Shown: positions 35,842-44,949, counted from the stretch's first letter. The stretch: DNA of 64,000 bases from Pseudorhizobium xiangyangii (GCF_020531965.1 NZ_JAJAWH010000020.1:1-64000); one strand, 5' to 3'. The notes: generated by a model from the letters alone, not told the origin. Made by a program: numbers and translations.

Positions 35842-36534
35842 ATGTTCGACGCCAAAAAGCTTCTTGACCAGTTCCTCGGTTCGCAGATGTCCGGGGGCAT
35901 GCGCGAAAAGGCTGGCCAGTTCGGCGATATCGCGAAGAACAATCCCCTGAAGACAGCCGGCCTCGCGGCCGCCATCCTGGGCACCAAGACGGGTCGCAAG
36001 CTTGCCGGCAACGTCGCGACCGTCGGCGGCATCGCCGCGATCGCCGGCCTCGGCTATCTCGCCTACAAGAACTACCAGTCGGGTCAAGCACCGCAGACGG
36101 TTGCGCAAAAAGAGCCGGAAATACTTCCGCCCCCGGCAGCCTCTCCGTTCAGCCTGCAATCGCCGGCGCTCACCAACGACTTCGCCCTGACGCTGATCCG
36201 CGCGATGATCGCCGCGGCCAAGGCCGACGGCCATATCGACGCGGCCGAGCGCGCGAATATCATGGACAAGGTGCATGTGGTCGATCTCGGGTCGGAGGCG
36301 GAAGCCTTCATCGCCAACGAGCTTGCCAATCCGGTCGATATCGACGACCTGGTCGCGGCCGCACGCACCGAGGAGCAGAAGGTCGAGCTCTATACGGCCA
36401 CGCGTCTTACCATTGACCCGGATACGCGCGCCGAACGTGGCTATCTCGATCTCCTCGCCGGCCGTCTAGGCCTTCCGGACGCGTTGCTCGACCACATCGA
36501 TGCGACCGTTTCGTCCGCCAAGGTCCAGGCCTGA
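35842..36534 (+). CDS. DUF533/YebE-type membrane-associated protein with TerB-like domain
   Basis: A 230-residue protein. The N-terminus MFDAKKLLDQFLGSQ is followed by a hydrophobic Gly/Ala stretch (about residues 55-75, VATVGGIAAIAGLGYLAYKN), a Pro-rich linker and a C-terminal helical domain (LIRAMIAAAKADGHIDAAE) with the acidic pattern of TerB-like metal-binding domains. This matches DUF533/YebE proteins, which are envelope-stress-linked and of unknown mechanism. Its ribosome site lies in a perfect hairpin, so expression may be conditional. Confidence 0.85.
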   Translation: MFDAKKLLDQFLGSQMSGGMREKAGQFGDIAKNNPLKTAGLAAAILGTKTGRKLAGNVATVGGIAAIAGLGYLAYKNYQSGQAPQTVAQKEPEILPPPAASPFSLQSPALTNDFALTLIRAMIAAAKADGHIDAAERANIMDKVHVVDLGSEAEAFIANELANPVDIDDLVAAARTEEQKVELYTATRLTIDPDTRAERGYLDLLAGRLGLPDALLDHIDATVSSAKVQA

Positions 36535-36560
36535 GAGCGAAGGGCACAGTCAAGAGGCCT

Positions 36561-37886
36561 CTAGGCGAACGCGCCTTCGGGCTTGTGCAATACCGGACCG
36601 GGCTCTTCGTCGAAGAGATATTCTTCGACCCAGGCCCGGCGCCGTTCCAGCCAGATCTGTTGCGTATTGGCGCGGGCGAAATCGACCGCGCGGCGGGTCT
36701 GTGCGATCAGTTCCGGTCGATCGACGCTCATGCGGGCAAAAGTCTCGGCGAGCTTTCCCGCGTCGGGCCACTGCGCCGTCGTCACCGCACCGCCGATCTC
36801 GGAGAGACCCTTGAAGTAATCGAGATCGAAGGCCAGCACCGGCAAGCCGCGCGCCATCGAGTCGATCGTCGCGCGCGGAGTGTCCTCCATCAGCGGGCAG
36901 GCAATGCTCGCGTGATAGTGTGAAAGCAGATCGAAAAGAGGTTTTCCGTAAGGAACCGCCGGCAGGAAGGTAACGCTGCCGGAAAGCCTTGCGTCCCGCA
37001 CCTGTCGGCGAAGATCCAGCAGGCAGGGGCCTTCACCGATAATGGTCAGGCGGACGTCGTCGCCCTTCGCCGTTGCGATCTTGATGGCATCGATGGCGAG
37101 ATGAAGGCCCTTGTAGGGAACCAGACGCCCGAAATAGACAAGCTGGAGCGGTCCGCTCTCGTTCTCGAGCCGAGCCACACGGGCATCGAGCTCGTCGGCT
37201 GTCAGAACCTGTTCCGCGGAAAACGCGGTGTCCAGAAAGTTCTTCACATGGGGTTTTCCAGCGCCGAAGTCGCGGACGAGGCCCGGACCTTTGAGAAGCG
37301 CCAGCCGCGAAATCCTCACCGTGAAAAAGACCTGAAGCCAGCGCACGGGATCGTGGAAAAGCCGATTTGTCAGATAGCTCTTGAGGCCCCAGACCCGCAT
37401 TTTCCGCAACCGCCTCGTGTTGTTGCGGAAGTCGATGTCGATGATAAACATCAGCGGTTTCCTGCGCCGCCAAGCCGCCAGATTGACGATCATCATCGTC
37501 GGGCGCCAGAGATCGGAAGCGAGGCCGGAATGGACGACGCGCGCATCGGCGATGCATGCATTCACCTCCCGCCACATGCGCGCCGCATGCTGTGTCCAGA
37601 ATGCCTTGACCGAGACGTCGTCAGGATGTGCGGGAACGAGCGTGATGCCGTCCTCGGCATCGATCGTCGCCATAGTATCCGGCCGGTATCTGTCGGCGCT
37701 CATTTCGGGGGCGATGATGACGAACTTGGATACCCGGCCGGCGAATTGCTCCCGCAGTTCCTTCAAGTGATGCGAAAAGGCGCTCTCGATGGCAAAGGAC
37801 GTATCGGAGAGGCGATAGACGGGCGTTTGTACGGCGAGCAGGTATGAACCGGTTGCTCCCCCTGTGTCGCCTTTCACCATCGTCAA
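36561..37886 (-). CDS. Glycosyltransferase family 4 protein
   Basis: A 441-residue GT-B enzyme. The C-terminal donor-binding half has the typical LVYFGRLVPYKGLHLAIDA strand-loop, LTIIGEGPCLLDLRRQ and the E-x7-E-like MEDTPRATIDSMARGLPVLA region. Family 4 members add sugars in capsule, LPS or exopolysaccharide synthesis; the acceptor is unknown. It stands alone rather than in a polysaccharide cluster. ATG 37886 or ATG 37880 (MVKGD) may be the start. Confidence 0.85.
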   Translation of the reverse strand: MTMVKGDTGGATGSYLLAVQTPVYRLSDTSFAIESAFSHHLKELREQFAGRVSKFVIIAPEMSADRYRPDTMATIDAEDGITLVPAHPDDVSVKAFWTQHAARMWREVNACIADARVVHSGLASDLWRPTMMIVNLAAWRRRKPLMFIIDIDFRNNTRRLRKMRVWGLKSYLTNRLFHDPVRWLQVFFTVRISRLALLKGPGLVRDFGAGKPHVKNFLDTAFSAEQVLTADELDARVARLENESGPLQLVYFGRLVPYKGLHLAIDAIKIATAKGDDVRLTIIGEGPCLLDLRRQVRDARLSGSVTFLPAVPYGKPLFDLLSHYHASIACPLMEDTPRATIDSMARGLPVLAFDLDYFKGLSEIGGAVTTAQWPDAGKLAETFARMSVDRPELIAQTRRAVDFARANTQQIWLERRRAWVEEYLFDEEPGPVLHKPEGAFA

Positions 37887-38109
37887 GCACCTTTGTCTCT
37901 CATTGTGGTGCCCGTAGCTTACCGGTCAATCGCCAGTCCCTGACAGTCGGCAATCCGCCTATCGGCATACGTCCTTGGACTGAGTTTTCCGTCGCAGACA
38001 GGGCAAGGAAGCAGGTTTTGGATCCCGCCCGGGGGAACGCGGCCAGTCTCTCGTTGCCTTTCCCGTGTCCTTGTCCTAAGCCTCGACGCGACTGCAAGAG
38101 GCTGATCTG

Positions 38110-38802
38110 ATGCGCGATCTCAGGAACTACAAGGTTGAGGCTCCCGGCCCCGTCACGTTGACGGGTCGGTACACGACGCTGGAACCCTACGAGCGGCAGA
38201 AGCACCTCGAGGCGTTGTGGGACGGGCTCGGCGGCATGGGCCTCAACAACCTCATCCGCTATTTCCCCAACGAGGATTTCGCGGGGATCGAGGAATTCGC
38301 GAACTGGCTGGAAAATGCCCGGACGCAAAGCAACTTCGTGACCCTGGTATTCCGCGACAATTCGAGCGGCCGGATCGTCGGCATGGCGAGCTACATGCGA
38401 CCCGATCCGAAGAACGGCGTCGTCGAGGTCGGCTCCGTCGCGCATGGCCCGGACGTCCAGCGCTCGCCGTTGACGACCGAGGTGCACTACCTGATGGCTC
38501 GCCACGTCTTCGACGATCTCGGCTACCGCCGCTACGAGTGGAAATGCCACAACGAGAACGAGCCGAGCAAGCGTTCGGCCATCCGCTATGGCTTCACCTT
38601 CGAAGGCGTCTTCCGCCAGCACGTCATTTCCAAGGGCGCCAACCGCGATACCGCGTGGTTCTCGATGATCGACGGCGAATGGCCGCTTCTGAAACAGGCG
38701 TTCGAAGCCTGGCTGTCGCCGGAGAATTTCGGCGAGGACGGCAAGCAGCGCCAGCGCCTGGAAGACATCCGGGCAGATATTGCCAAGGGAGCCGCAGCAT
38801 GA
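38110..38802 (+). CDS. GNAT-family N-acetyltransferase (RimJ/RimL-like)
   Basis: A 230-residue acetyltransferase of the group resembling ribosomal-protein acetyltransferases: IVGMASYMRPDPKNGVVEVGSV, the acceptor-side GYRRYEWKCHNENEPSKRSAIRYGF and EGVFRQHVISKG are hallmarks of this subgroup. The acceptor is unknown. It overlaps the next small gene by four bases (ATGA), so they form a two-gene unit. Confidence 0.87.
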   Translation: MRDLRNYKVEAPGPVTLTGRYTTLEPYERQKHLEALWDGLGGMGLNNLIRYFPNEDFAGIEEFANWLENARTQSNFVTLVFRDNSSGRIVGMASYMRPDPKNGVVEVGSVAHGPDVQRSPLTTEVHYLMARHVFDDLGYRRYEWKCHNENEPSKRSAIRYGFTFEGVFRQHVISKGANRDTAWFSMIDGEWPLLKQAFEAWLSPENFGEDGKQRQRLEDIRADIAKGAAA

Positions 38803-39011
38803 GCGACGAAAAAAAGCGCAGCCCCGCCATTGCGGCGGCGATCATCTTCGTCGGCTTCCTGGCGCTGTTCTTCGTCATGCCGCCGATCATGATGTGGCTG
38901 GCGGAAACCTTCTCGCCTTATCTTGCTGCAGGCTTCGGGGTGCTGGCGGTCGCGTCGTTCTTCCTGGTCTTCTGGCTGCGGGCACGCCATCAGCGACAGC
39001 GAGGCCGCTGA
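38799..39011 (+). CDS. Small two-helix membrane protein (70 residues)
   Basis: MSDEKKRSPAIAAAIIFVGF opens a 70-residue protein with two hydrophobic segments (about residues 9-33 and 38-58) and a basic tail RARHQRQRGR. Its ATG overlaps the acetyltransferase stop, the clearest sign that it is expressed. No known family is evident. It converges on the nickel-permease gene. Confidence 0.7.
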   Translation: MSDEKKRSPAIAAAIIFVGFLALFFVMPPIMMWLAETFSPYLAAGFGVLAVASFFLVFWLRARHQRQRGR

Positions 39012-39014
39012 CGC

Positions 39015-40067
39015 TCAGATTTGAAGCGAAGCTCCCAGTAGCGACAGGCCTATCAGCAGGATGAAGAGCGCCCCGGCGATCTCGAAGCCGGTCCCGACGC
39101 GTCCGGCCGCAGTCGAACCGGGTCCGGCGAAACGCACTGCAATGTCTTTTGCAGTGACGGCGAGGATGGCAAGGAGCGAAACGGTGATCGCGGTGCCGAG
39201 CGACATGGCGAGCACCGACAGCAAGCCACCCACGTAAAGACCGTTCAGCAGCGAAAAGCTCATGACGAGAATGGCGCCGGAACAGGGCCGCAGGCCGACG
39301 GCAAGGATTGCCGACCAGGCTTCCTGAACGCGGAACCTGCTGCCGCCGAGAAGGCGCGGATCGGGTGCATGCGCGTGCCCGCAGGCTTCGCAATAGGCGC
39401 CGTTGCCGGAATAGTCGTGGTCGATCACCTCAGTCGCCTCGAAACGCGAAGCGCTGTTGCGCTTTCCACCGAGCGTCATTGCCGACGTCGCGTGGCTCAT
39501 CGCTGCAGGGGCGGGTGCTGTGGCTATCGTCGCCGGCCGTGTGCGTAGCGAAAGCAGTTTGCGGGCAAGCAGCCAGGCGCCGAACAGGGCGATCAGCGCG
39601 AAGCTCGCCACCTCCATCGCGCGTGTCGCCTGCGTCATGGTGATGCCGCTGCCGCGGAGTACGAAGAAGGTGGCGCCGACGATCAACACGGCAGCCACTC
39701 CCTGCAGCAGGGCAGAGATGAATGAGATCACGATGCCGCGTTTCAGCTCGATCTCGTTGGCAATCATGTAGGAGGAGATGACTGCTTTTCCGTGGCCGGG
39801 GCCGGCCGCGTGAAATATGCCGTAGGCAAAGGAAAGCCCGATCAGGCCAGTCAGCGCCCACGGGTCTTCCCGCATGGCCCGCAATGCGCCGGTCAGCGCC
39901 CGGTAGAAGCTCTGCTGGTGCCCGTTGATCCAGGCGAAAAAGCCACCGAACGGACCGCCGATGCTGAAGGCCGGCTCCGCGGAACCGACGCCGAGCGGTG
40001 ATTGTGCATGGGCAGCGCCGGCGATAGTGATGGCCAGCAGGGCGAACGCGAGAGCGCACCTGCGCAT
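39015..40067 (-). CDS. Nickel/cobalt permease (NiCoT/RcnA-like)
   Basis: A 350-residue inner-membrane protein with an N-terminal signal-like helix and about six membrane segments. The first metal-site motif is GIFHAAGPGHGKAVISSY (His-x-x-x-Gly-x-Gly-His), and GLRPCSGAILVM forms the second hallmark. A central loop contains a Cys/His group, YCEACGHAHAPD, that may capture or sense metal. Direction (uptake or efflux) cannot be told. The gene shares one base with the upstream DUF1007 gene, which usually accompanies this family. Confidence 0.87.
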   Translation of the reverse strand: MRRCALAFALLAITIAGAAHAQSPLGVGSAEPAFSIGGPFGGFFAWINGHQQSFYRALTGALRAMREDPWALTGLIGLSFAYGIFHAAGPGHGKAVISSYMIANEIELKRGIVISFISALLQGVAAVLIVGATFFVLRGSGITMTQATRAMEVASFALIALFGAWLLARKLLSLRTRPATIATAPAPAAMSHATSAMTLGGKRNSASRFEATEVIDHDYSGNGAYCEACGHAHAPDPRLLGGSRFRVQEAWSAILAVGLRPCSGAILVMSFSLLNGLYVGGLLSVLAMSLGTAITVSLLAILAVTAKDIAVRFAGPGSTAAGRVGTGFEIAGALFILLIGLSLLGASLQI

Positions 40068-40708
40068 CAGCAGGTCAACTCCAGCCGGGTGGCGAACAGT
40101 TTCGACATGTCGTTGCCGGATGGATCGTCGAAGAAGGCTTCGGTCAGGGTCTCGCTGTTCTGGCTGATGATCTCGTCCGGGTCCGGCCGTACCACCTGAT
40201 GCTTGCAGGCATCTGCGCCCTTGCCCTGTGCGACGAGATCCTTATCGGTCGGAAAATCGATGGCCGTGTACATGGAGGGATCGTAGATGCCGAAGGCGAG
40301 CTTGCCCTTCAGCGGCATGGGCTTCTCCGGCTTTACAGCAAAGAAGACGAGGATCTGGTTGTCTTCGTAGGAGACATGGATCGCGTCGGGCTTCTGCATC
40401 GCGGCACTCTGACCGTCCACCGAAACGGTGGTGAAATAGTCGAAGTCGGCAAGCGATGTGTGCATCACTTCACCCAGCTCGGCGAGTTCGTCCTCGTCGA
40501 GCTTCAGGTTGGTGTTCTTGTCGAAATCGAGAAGCACGCTGGAGGAGAACATCTCGTCGAAGCGCCAGACATTGCGGACCTCCGCTACCGTGCCGCCGTC
40601 CGCCGCGATCACCTCCATGCGTGCTTCCGCAAAGATATGCGGATGAGCCAGCGCCATGCCCGGCAGCGAGACAGCCAGTGCGGTCAGTATCGGGAGTGCA
40701 TGCTTCAT
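40067..40708 (-). CDS. DUF1007 family periplasmic protein
   Basis: A 213-residue exported protein (signal peptide ending MALAHPHIF). The HPHIFAEA start of the mature protein is the most conserved part of DUF1007 and could bind a metal through its histidines. DUF1007 proteins accompany NiCoT-type permeases and may pass metal to or from them in the periplasm. It is the first gene of a two-gene operon. Confidence 0.88.
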   Translation of the reverse strand: MKHALPILTALAVSLPGMALAHPHIFAEARMEVIAADGGTVAEVRNVWRFDEMFSSSVLLDFDKNTNLKLDEDELAELGEVMHTSLADFDYFTTVSVDGQSAAMQKPDAIHVSYEDNQILVFFAVKPEKPMPLKGKLAFGIYDPSMYTAIDFPTDKDLVAQGKGADACKHQVVRPDPDEIISQNSETLTEAFFDDPSGNDMSKLFATRLELTC

Positions 40709-40777
40709 CGTCGGGGCGGTCTTCTCTTCGAGGATAAACTTGTCTTTGCTGTTAAAATGGGTCGGAAATTCGACCTC

Positions 40778-41671
40778 TCAGTGCCTTCTGCGGAACCAGG
40801 CGGCAAGATAGTCCACGAAGCTTCGCACCTTGGCGGGCAGGTACCGACGGTGAGGGTAAACGGCATAGATGCCACGGTCCTTGGCGATGTAATCGTCGAG
40901 CAGCGTCACGAGGTCGCCGGACTGGATGGAGGGGCCTGCGACGAAATCCGGAATGATGGCGACTCCAAGCCCGGCCTTTGCGGCACGCAGGGTCGCCTGC
41001 GGGCTGTTGACCTCCACCGGGCCGCTGACCGGAACCGAAATCGTGTTGCCCTCGGGGCCGGAGAAGCGGACGTTGTTGTGCCAGCGGGAATTGGTGTCGA
41101 TGATGAAGGGGACGCGCGACAGATCCTGCGGCGTGTCGATCGGCCCATGGCGGGCGACGAAATCCGCGGTGGCGCAGGCATAGACGCGGAAATCGGCGAT
41201 CTTGCGGGCGATCAGTCCGGAATCCTCCAGCTTGGTGATTCGGATGGCGAGATCGAAACTCTCCTCGATCAGGTCGACGAATCGGTCTTCAGCGACGATT
41301 TCGAGCGAAACCTCCGGGTGTTCCTTGGCAAAATCGATCAGCGATTGCCCGACGTCGGCATCGACGAAGGTGCGCGGTACCGAAACGCGCAGCTTGCCCT
41401 TGAGATCGGCATTGTTCTCACGCACGAGATCCGCGAGGTTGTCGATTTCCTTCAGGATGTCGGCGGCCGTCCGATAGTAGGTGTGGCCCGCTTCCGTCAT
41501 CGAGAACTGACGGGTGGTGCGGTTCAGCAGCAGGGCGCCCAGGTCGTCCTCCAGCTCCTTCACATATTTGGAGAGCAGGGCCTTCGACCGGCCGGTCCGC
41601 CGTGATGCTGCCGAGAAACCCTCGGCTTCGACCACGTCGATAAAGGCACGCATACGCGTCAAGGTGTCCAA
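40778..41671 (-). CDS. LysR-family transcriptional regulator
   Basis: A 297-residue LysR regulator: N-terminal winged helix (MRAFIDVVEAEGFSAASRRTGRSKALLSKYVKELEDDLGALL) and a C-terminal effector domain. It ends in AWFRRRH. It is divergent from ornithine decarboxylase, with a 547-base gap that is mostly the decarboxylase leader. Control of the decarboxylase is possible but not shown. Confidence 0.92.
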   Translation of the reverse strand: MDTLTRMRAFIDVVEAEGFSAASRRTGRSKALLSKYVKELEDDLGALLLNRTTRQFSMTEAGHTYYRTAADILKEIDNLADLVRENNADLKGKLRVSVPRTFVDADVGQSLIDFAKEHPEVSLEIVAEDRFVDLIEESFDLAIRITKLEDSGLIARKIADFRVYACATADFVARHGPIDTPQDLSRVPFIIDTNSRWHNNVRFSGPEGNTISVPVSGPVEVNSPQATLRAAKAGLGVAIIPDFVAGPSIQSGDLVTLLDDYIAKDRGIYAVYPHRRYLPAKVRSFVDYLAAWFRRRH

Positions 41672-41789
41672 TGGAATCGTCCCTTCCGTTTCTCCCAGAC
41701 CTAGTTGGGTCTTCCTGCGCGAGGCCGCAACGTGAAATTTAGAGCACGCTCAAAAAATCTCTTGATTGTGAAGGCGAATATACTTATCT

Positions 41790-42205
41790 CCCGTGCTGCC
41801 CAAAGTCGCACGTGCCTGTGGGTGTCCGCCGACCCTCGAACTGGGATTTATCCCTAAGGTGAGGTCATCGGTAAGGTACCTGGAACTAACCCCTCCAGTC
41901 GCTATTCCGGCCAACCGGGAAATGCGAGGACATCTTGAAGCAACGACGGTGCGGGCCTTTCTGGTCTCTGTTGGCTTTCCATCAGCCGGCAATACTGAAG
42001 AGGCACACCTGAATTGCCGGAAGTGCGGTAGGGACAACCCTCCAATCCAAGGCAGACAAAGCCGGATCAATGCTCTTGGCAGGGCGTCGGTCCACTGTTC
42101 GCGCGGTAGAGCGTGTCGAGGAACCAGTGTCTCCACCAACTGGGGCCTAGTGCATTCTCATCCGTCCTTTGTCCTCCGGTTCGCAGCCGGAGCTTTGAGA
42201 TTTTG
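41790..42205 (+). ncRNA. Structured leader RNA of ornithine decarboxylase (speF-leader-like)
   Basis: About 415 untranslated bases precede the decarboxylase. Several nested stems can be drawn by eye, for example ACTGGGATTTATCCCTAAGG, CCGGCCAACCGG and the terminal CTCCGG/CCGGAG. Alphaproteobacterial ornithine decarboxylase genes are known to carry a conserved leader RNA (the speF motif), and this region fits in position and size. Exact limits are uncertain and I cannot run a covariance search. Confidence 0.6.
42174..42204 (+). terminator. Attenuator-like hairpin just before ornithine decarboxylase
   Basis: CTCCGG-TTCGCAG-CCGGAG followed by CTTTGAGATTTT, ending 14 bases ahead of the ATG. A stem plus T-rich tract between leader and start codon is what a regulated terminator would look like; the T tract is interrupted. 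Confidence 0.45.
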
Positions 42206-42218
42206 AAGGGACTGATCG

Positions 42219-43352
42219 ATGACCACTGCTCGTATCCTCGATTTTATCAAGACCCGCCGTCCGGAAGGTCCGTGCCTGGTCGTTGACCTCGATGTCGTGC
42301 GCGACAATTTTCACGCTTTCCGCCATGCCCTGCCGGACAGCGCGATCTACTACGCCGTCAAGGCCAACCCGTCTCCGGAAATCCTGAAGCTTCTCGCTTC
42401 GCTGGGTTCCAGCTTCGATTGCGCCTCGGTCGCGGAAATCCAGATGGCTCTCGATGCCGGCGCGTCCGCGGACCGCATCTCCTTCGGCAACACGATCAAG
42501 AAGGAGCGCGATATCGCCCGCGCCTTCGCGCTCGGCGTCGAACTCTATGCCGTCGACAGCCATGAGGAAGTAGAGAAGATCGCCCGCGCCGCTCCCGGCG
42601 TGAAGGTGTTCTGCCGCGTCCTGACCGACGGCGAAGGCGCCGAATGGCCGCTGTCGCGCAAGTTCGGCTGCGTGCCGCAGATGGCCGTCGACGTTCTCGT
42701 CTACGCACACCAGCTGGGTCTGGAATCCTACGGCGTATCCTTCCACGTCGGCTCGCAGATGATGAAGGTCGACGCCTGGGATTCGGCACTTGCCGATGCC
42801 AAGCGCGTTTTCGCATCGCTCGCCAAGCAGGGCATCCACCTGCAGATGGTCAACATGGGCGGCGGCTTCCCGACGAAGTACCTGCGCGACATCCCGTCGG
42901 CGGAAGCCTACGGCCAGGCGATCTTCGCTTCGCTCCGTGCGCACTTCGGCAACAACCTGCCGAAGACGATCATCGAGCCGGGCCGCGGCATGGTCGGCAA
43001 TGCGGGCGTGATCAAGGCGGAAGTCGTTCTCGTGTCGAAGAAGTCCGACAACGACAACCACCGCTGGGTCTTCCTCGACATCGGCAAGTTCGGCGGTCTC
43101 GCCGAAACCATGGACGAGGCCATTCGCTACCCGATCCGCACCGAGCGCGACGGCGACGAAATGGAGCCCTGCGTGCTTGCAGGACCGACCTGCGATTCGG
43201 CTGACGTGATGTACGAGAAGAACATGTATCCGCTGCCGGTTTCGCTGAGCATCGGCGACGAGGTTCTGATCGAAGGTACAGGCGCCTACACCACGACCTA
43301 TTCGGCGGTTGCCTTTAACGGCTTCGATCCGCTGAAGAGCTACGTGATCTAA
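42219..43352 (+). CDS. Ornithine (or lysine/ornithine) decarboxylase, PLP fold type III
   Basis: Decarboxylates ornithine to putrescine, the start of polyamine synthesis. The 377-residue enzyme has the alanine-racemase fold: PLP-lysine in YYAVKANPSPE (Lys51), the phosphate-binding GGGF and EPGRGMV stretches, and the active-site Cys/Asp in GPTCDSAD. This is the eukaryote-like group IV decarboxylase typical of alphaproteobacteria; some members also accept lysine. Regulation through the long leader is likely. Confidence 0.93.
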   Translation: MTTARILDFIKTRRPEGPCLVVDLDVVRDNFHAFRHALPDSAIYYAVKANPSPEILKLLASLGSSFDCASVAEIQMALDAGASADRISFGNTIKKERDIARAFALGVELYAVDSHEEVEKIARAAPGVKVFCRVLTDGEGAEWPLSRKFGCVPQMAVDVLVYAHQLGLESYGVSFHVGSQMMKVDAWDSALADAKRVFASLAKQGIHLQMVNMGGGFPTKYLRDIPSAEAYGQAIFASLRAHFGNNLPKTIIEPGRGMVGNAGVIKAEVVLVSKKSDNDNHRWVFLDIGKFGGLAETMDEAIRYPIRTERDGDEMEPCVLAGPTCDSADVMYEKNMYPLPVSLSIGDEVLIEGTGAYTTTYSAVAFNGFDPLKSYVI

Positions 43353-43446
43353 GGACTGATATCGCCGGCCCCGTAGCCAGTCGGGGCGGCACTTTCACAA
43401 TTTTCCGCAGTACCGCCTTGAACGGTTTTGGGTTCTGGAGGCCAAG

Positions 43447-44013
43447 ATGGCCGCTGTTCTTGATTCTGTACGCGCACTTTTTGCGCCGTCCACATTCACC
43501 ATCGACACCGAGACGCCGGCAGACGTCGTCGCGCGTGAAAATCTGCTCGACCGTGCCATGGGCCCGGGCCGACGCCAGAAATCCTCGGAGAAGATCCGCC
43601 GCGGCCGCGTTCCGGCAGACGGTCTGGCGCTCGTCGCACGCGACGAGGGCGGCCATGTGATCGGTACCGTTCGGTTGTGGAATGTCGAAGCGGGCATCTC
43701 GCCGCAAGGCACGTCGATCGACGCACTGCTGCTCGGCCCGCTTGCGGTCGATTGCACCCATGAAGGTAAGGGGATCGGGGCCGCGTTGATGCGTGCGGCG
43801 ATCACCGAGGCCGGCAAGCGCGCTCATGGCGCCATTCTGCTGGTGGGCGATGCGGCCTATTACGAGCGTTTCGGTTTCTTTGCCGAAAAGACCCAGCACC
43901 TCGTCATGCCCGGCCCGTTCGAGCGCGCGCGGTTTCTCGCACTCGAACTGAAGGCTGGCTGGCTTGAGGGTGCGGCGGGCATGATCGTAGCGAGTGGGCG
44001 CAAGCTGGCCTGA
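43447..44013 (+). CDS. GNAT-family N-acetyltransferase (YhbS-like)
   Basis: A 188-residue acetyltransferase with the acetyl-CoA loop in LGPLAVDCTHEGKGIGAALM and the closing YYERFGFFAEKT segment, the pattern of YhbS-type GNATs. The substrate is unknown. It follows ornithine decarboxylase by 94 bases and is the last gene before a strong terminator, so it may be co-transcribed; polyamine acetylation is conceivable but unproven. Confidence 0.85.
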   Translation: MAAVLDSVRALFAPSTFTIDTETPADVVARENLLDRAMGPGRRQKSSEKIRRGRVPADGLALVARDEGGHVIGTVRLWNVEAGISPQGTSIDALLLGPLAVDCTHEGKGIGAALMRAAITEAGKRAHGAILLVGDAAYYERFGFFAEKTQHLVMPGPFERARFLALELKAGWLEGAAGMIVASGRKLA

Positions 44014-44058
44014 TTTCAAGGCGTTTGGACAGCAGTCAGGTATCTCTCCCTCCACCCG

Positions 44059-44092
44059 AACCCGCTTCCCCGACAGGAGAGGCGGGTTTTTT
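44059..44092 (+). terminator. Intrinsic terminator after the GNAT gene
   Basis: AACCCGC / loop / GCGGGTT followed by TTTTT, 45 bases past the stop. Confidence 0.85.
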
Positions 44093-44222
44093 ATGTGACA
44101 AAATCTCCCGTGGGACGCCCGGCTTGTCATTCGTCAATGGCCGATGATCTCGATCAAGCTGCTGATTTGCAGCGGGAATATGGGTTTCTCCATTATTTTC
44201 TTATGTGGTCGGGAGAGATTCG

Positions 44223-44918
44223 ATGAAAATGAAATGCGCGGGCTACGCTGGTCTGCTGGCCGGGTTTGCGATGCTGGGCGCGGCGACCGCCGGGGCGGCC
44301 GATCTGGCGCCGATCGCAGAGGCGCCGCTTGCCGTTGACGTGCCCGCAGCGTCCAGCCCTTGGCAGATCCGCGTGCGCGGCCTTGGCGTGATTACCGAGG
44401 ACAGCGGTTCGATTGCCGGCGTGCCCGGAGTGGGTCTGGAGTATACGGACTCCGTCATCCCGGAACTGGATATCAGCTACTATTTCACCGACAACATCGC
44501 GGTGGAGCTGATCCTCGGCACGACCAACGCAGCGATCAGGACCGACGGTCTTGGTGGTGGTGACGTACCGGTCGGCAAGACATGGCTGCTGCCGCCGACG
44601 GTGACGCTGCAGTATCACTTCACCAACTTCGGTGCGTTCAAGCCCTATGTGGGCGCCGGCGTGAACTATTCGATGTTCTATAACCAGAGCGAGCGCAACG
44701 GTTTTGAAGGCCTGGACGTCGACAACGCCTTCGGCGTGGCGCTGCAGGTCGGCTTCGACTACATGCTCGACGAGCACTGGGGCCTGAACTTCGACGTGAA
44801 GAAGATTTTCCTGGAAACCGACTGGTCTGTCGACAACAGCCCGTTCGGAACGCCGCTTTCCGGCAAGGCCAAGATCGATCCTTGGCTGATCGGTGCAGGC
44901 GTCACCTACCGCTTCTGA
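44223..44918 (+). CDS. OmpW-family outer-membrane beta-barrel protein
   Basis: A 231-residue protein with a signal peptide (cleavage near AGAADLAP) and an eight-strand barrel pattern: IRVRGLGVITED, PELDISYYFTDNIAVELIL, AFKPYVGAGVNYSMFY, and a C-terminal VTYRF with the terminal aromatic needed for outer-membrane insertion. This matches OmpW-type porins, which pass small hydrophobic molecules. ATG 44223 follows GGGAGAGATTCG. It has its own terminator. Confidence 0.88.
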   Translation: MKMKCAGYAGLLAGFAMLGAATAGAADLAPIAEAPLAVDVPAASSPWQIRVRGLGVITEDSGSIAGVPGVGLEYTDSVIPELDISYYFTDNIAVELILGTTNAAIRTDGLGGGDVPVGKTWLLPPTVTLQYHFTNFGAFKPYVGAGVNYSMFYNQSERNGFEGLDVDNAFGVALQVGFDYMLDEHWGLNFDVKKIFLETDWSVDNSPFGTPLSGKAKIDPWLIGAGVTYRF

Positions 44919-44949
44919 ACAAGAAGAAACTGCGGTTGGGGGCAGGGGA

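Noticed and set aside
40199-41605. A 468-codon plus-strand frame across DUF1007 and LysR genes
   Set aside because: It spans two well-supported genes on the other strand and shows no domain of its own.
41793-42206. A 137-codon plus-strand frame within the ornithine decarboxylase leader
   Set aside because: No ribosome site, no recognisable family, and the region is better explained as a structured leader. A short regulatory leader peptide inside it cannot be excluded.
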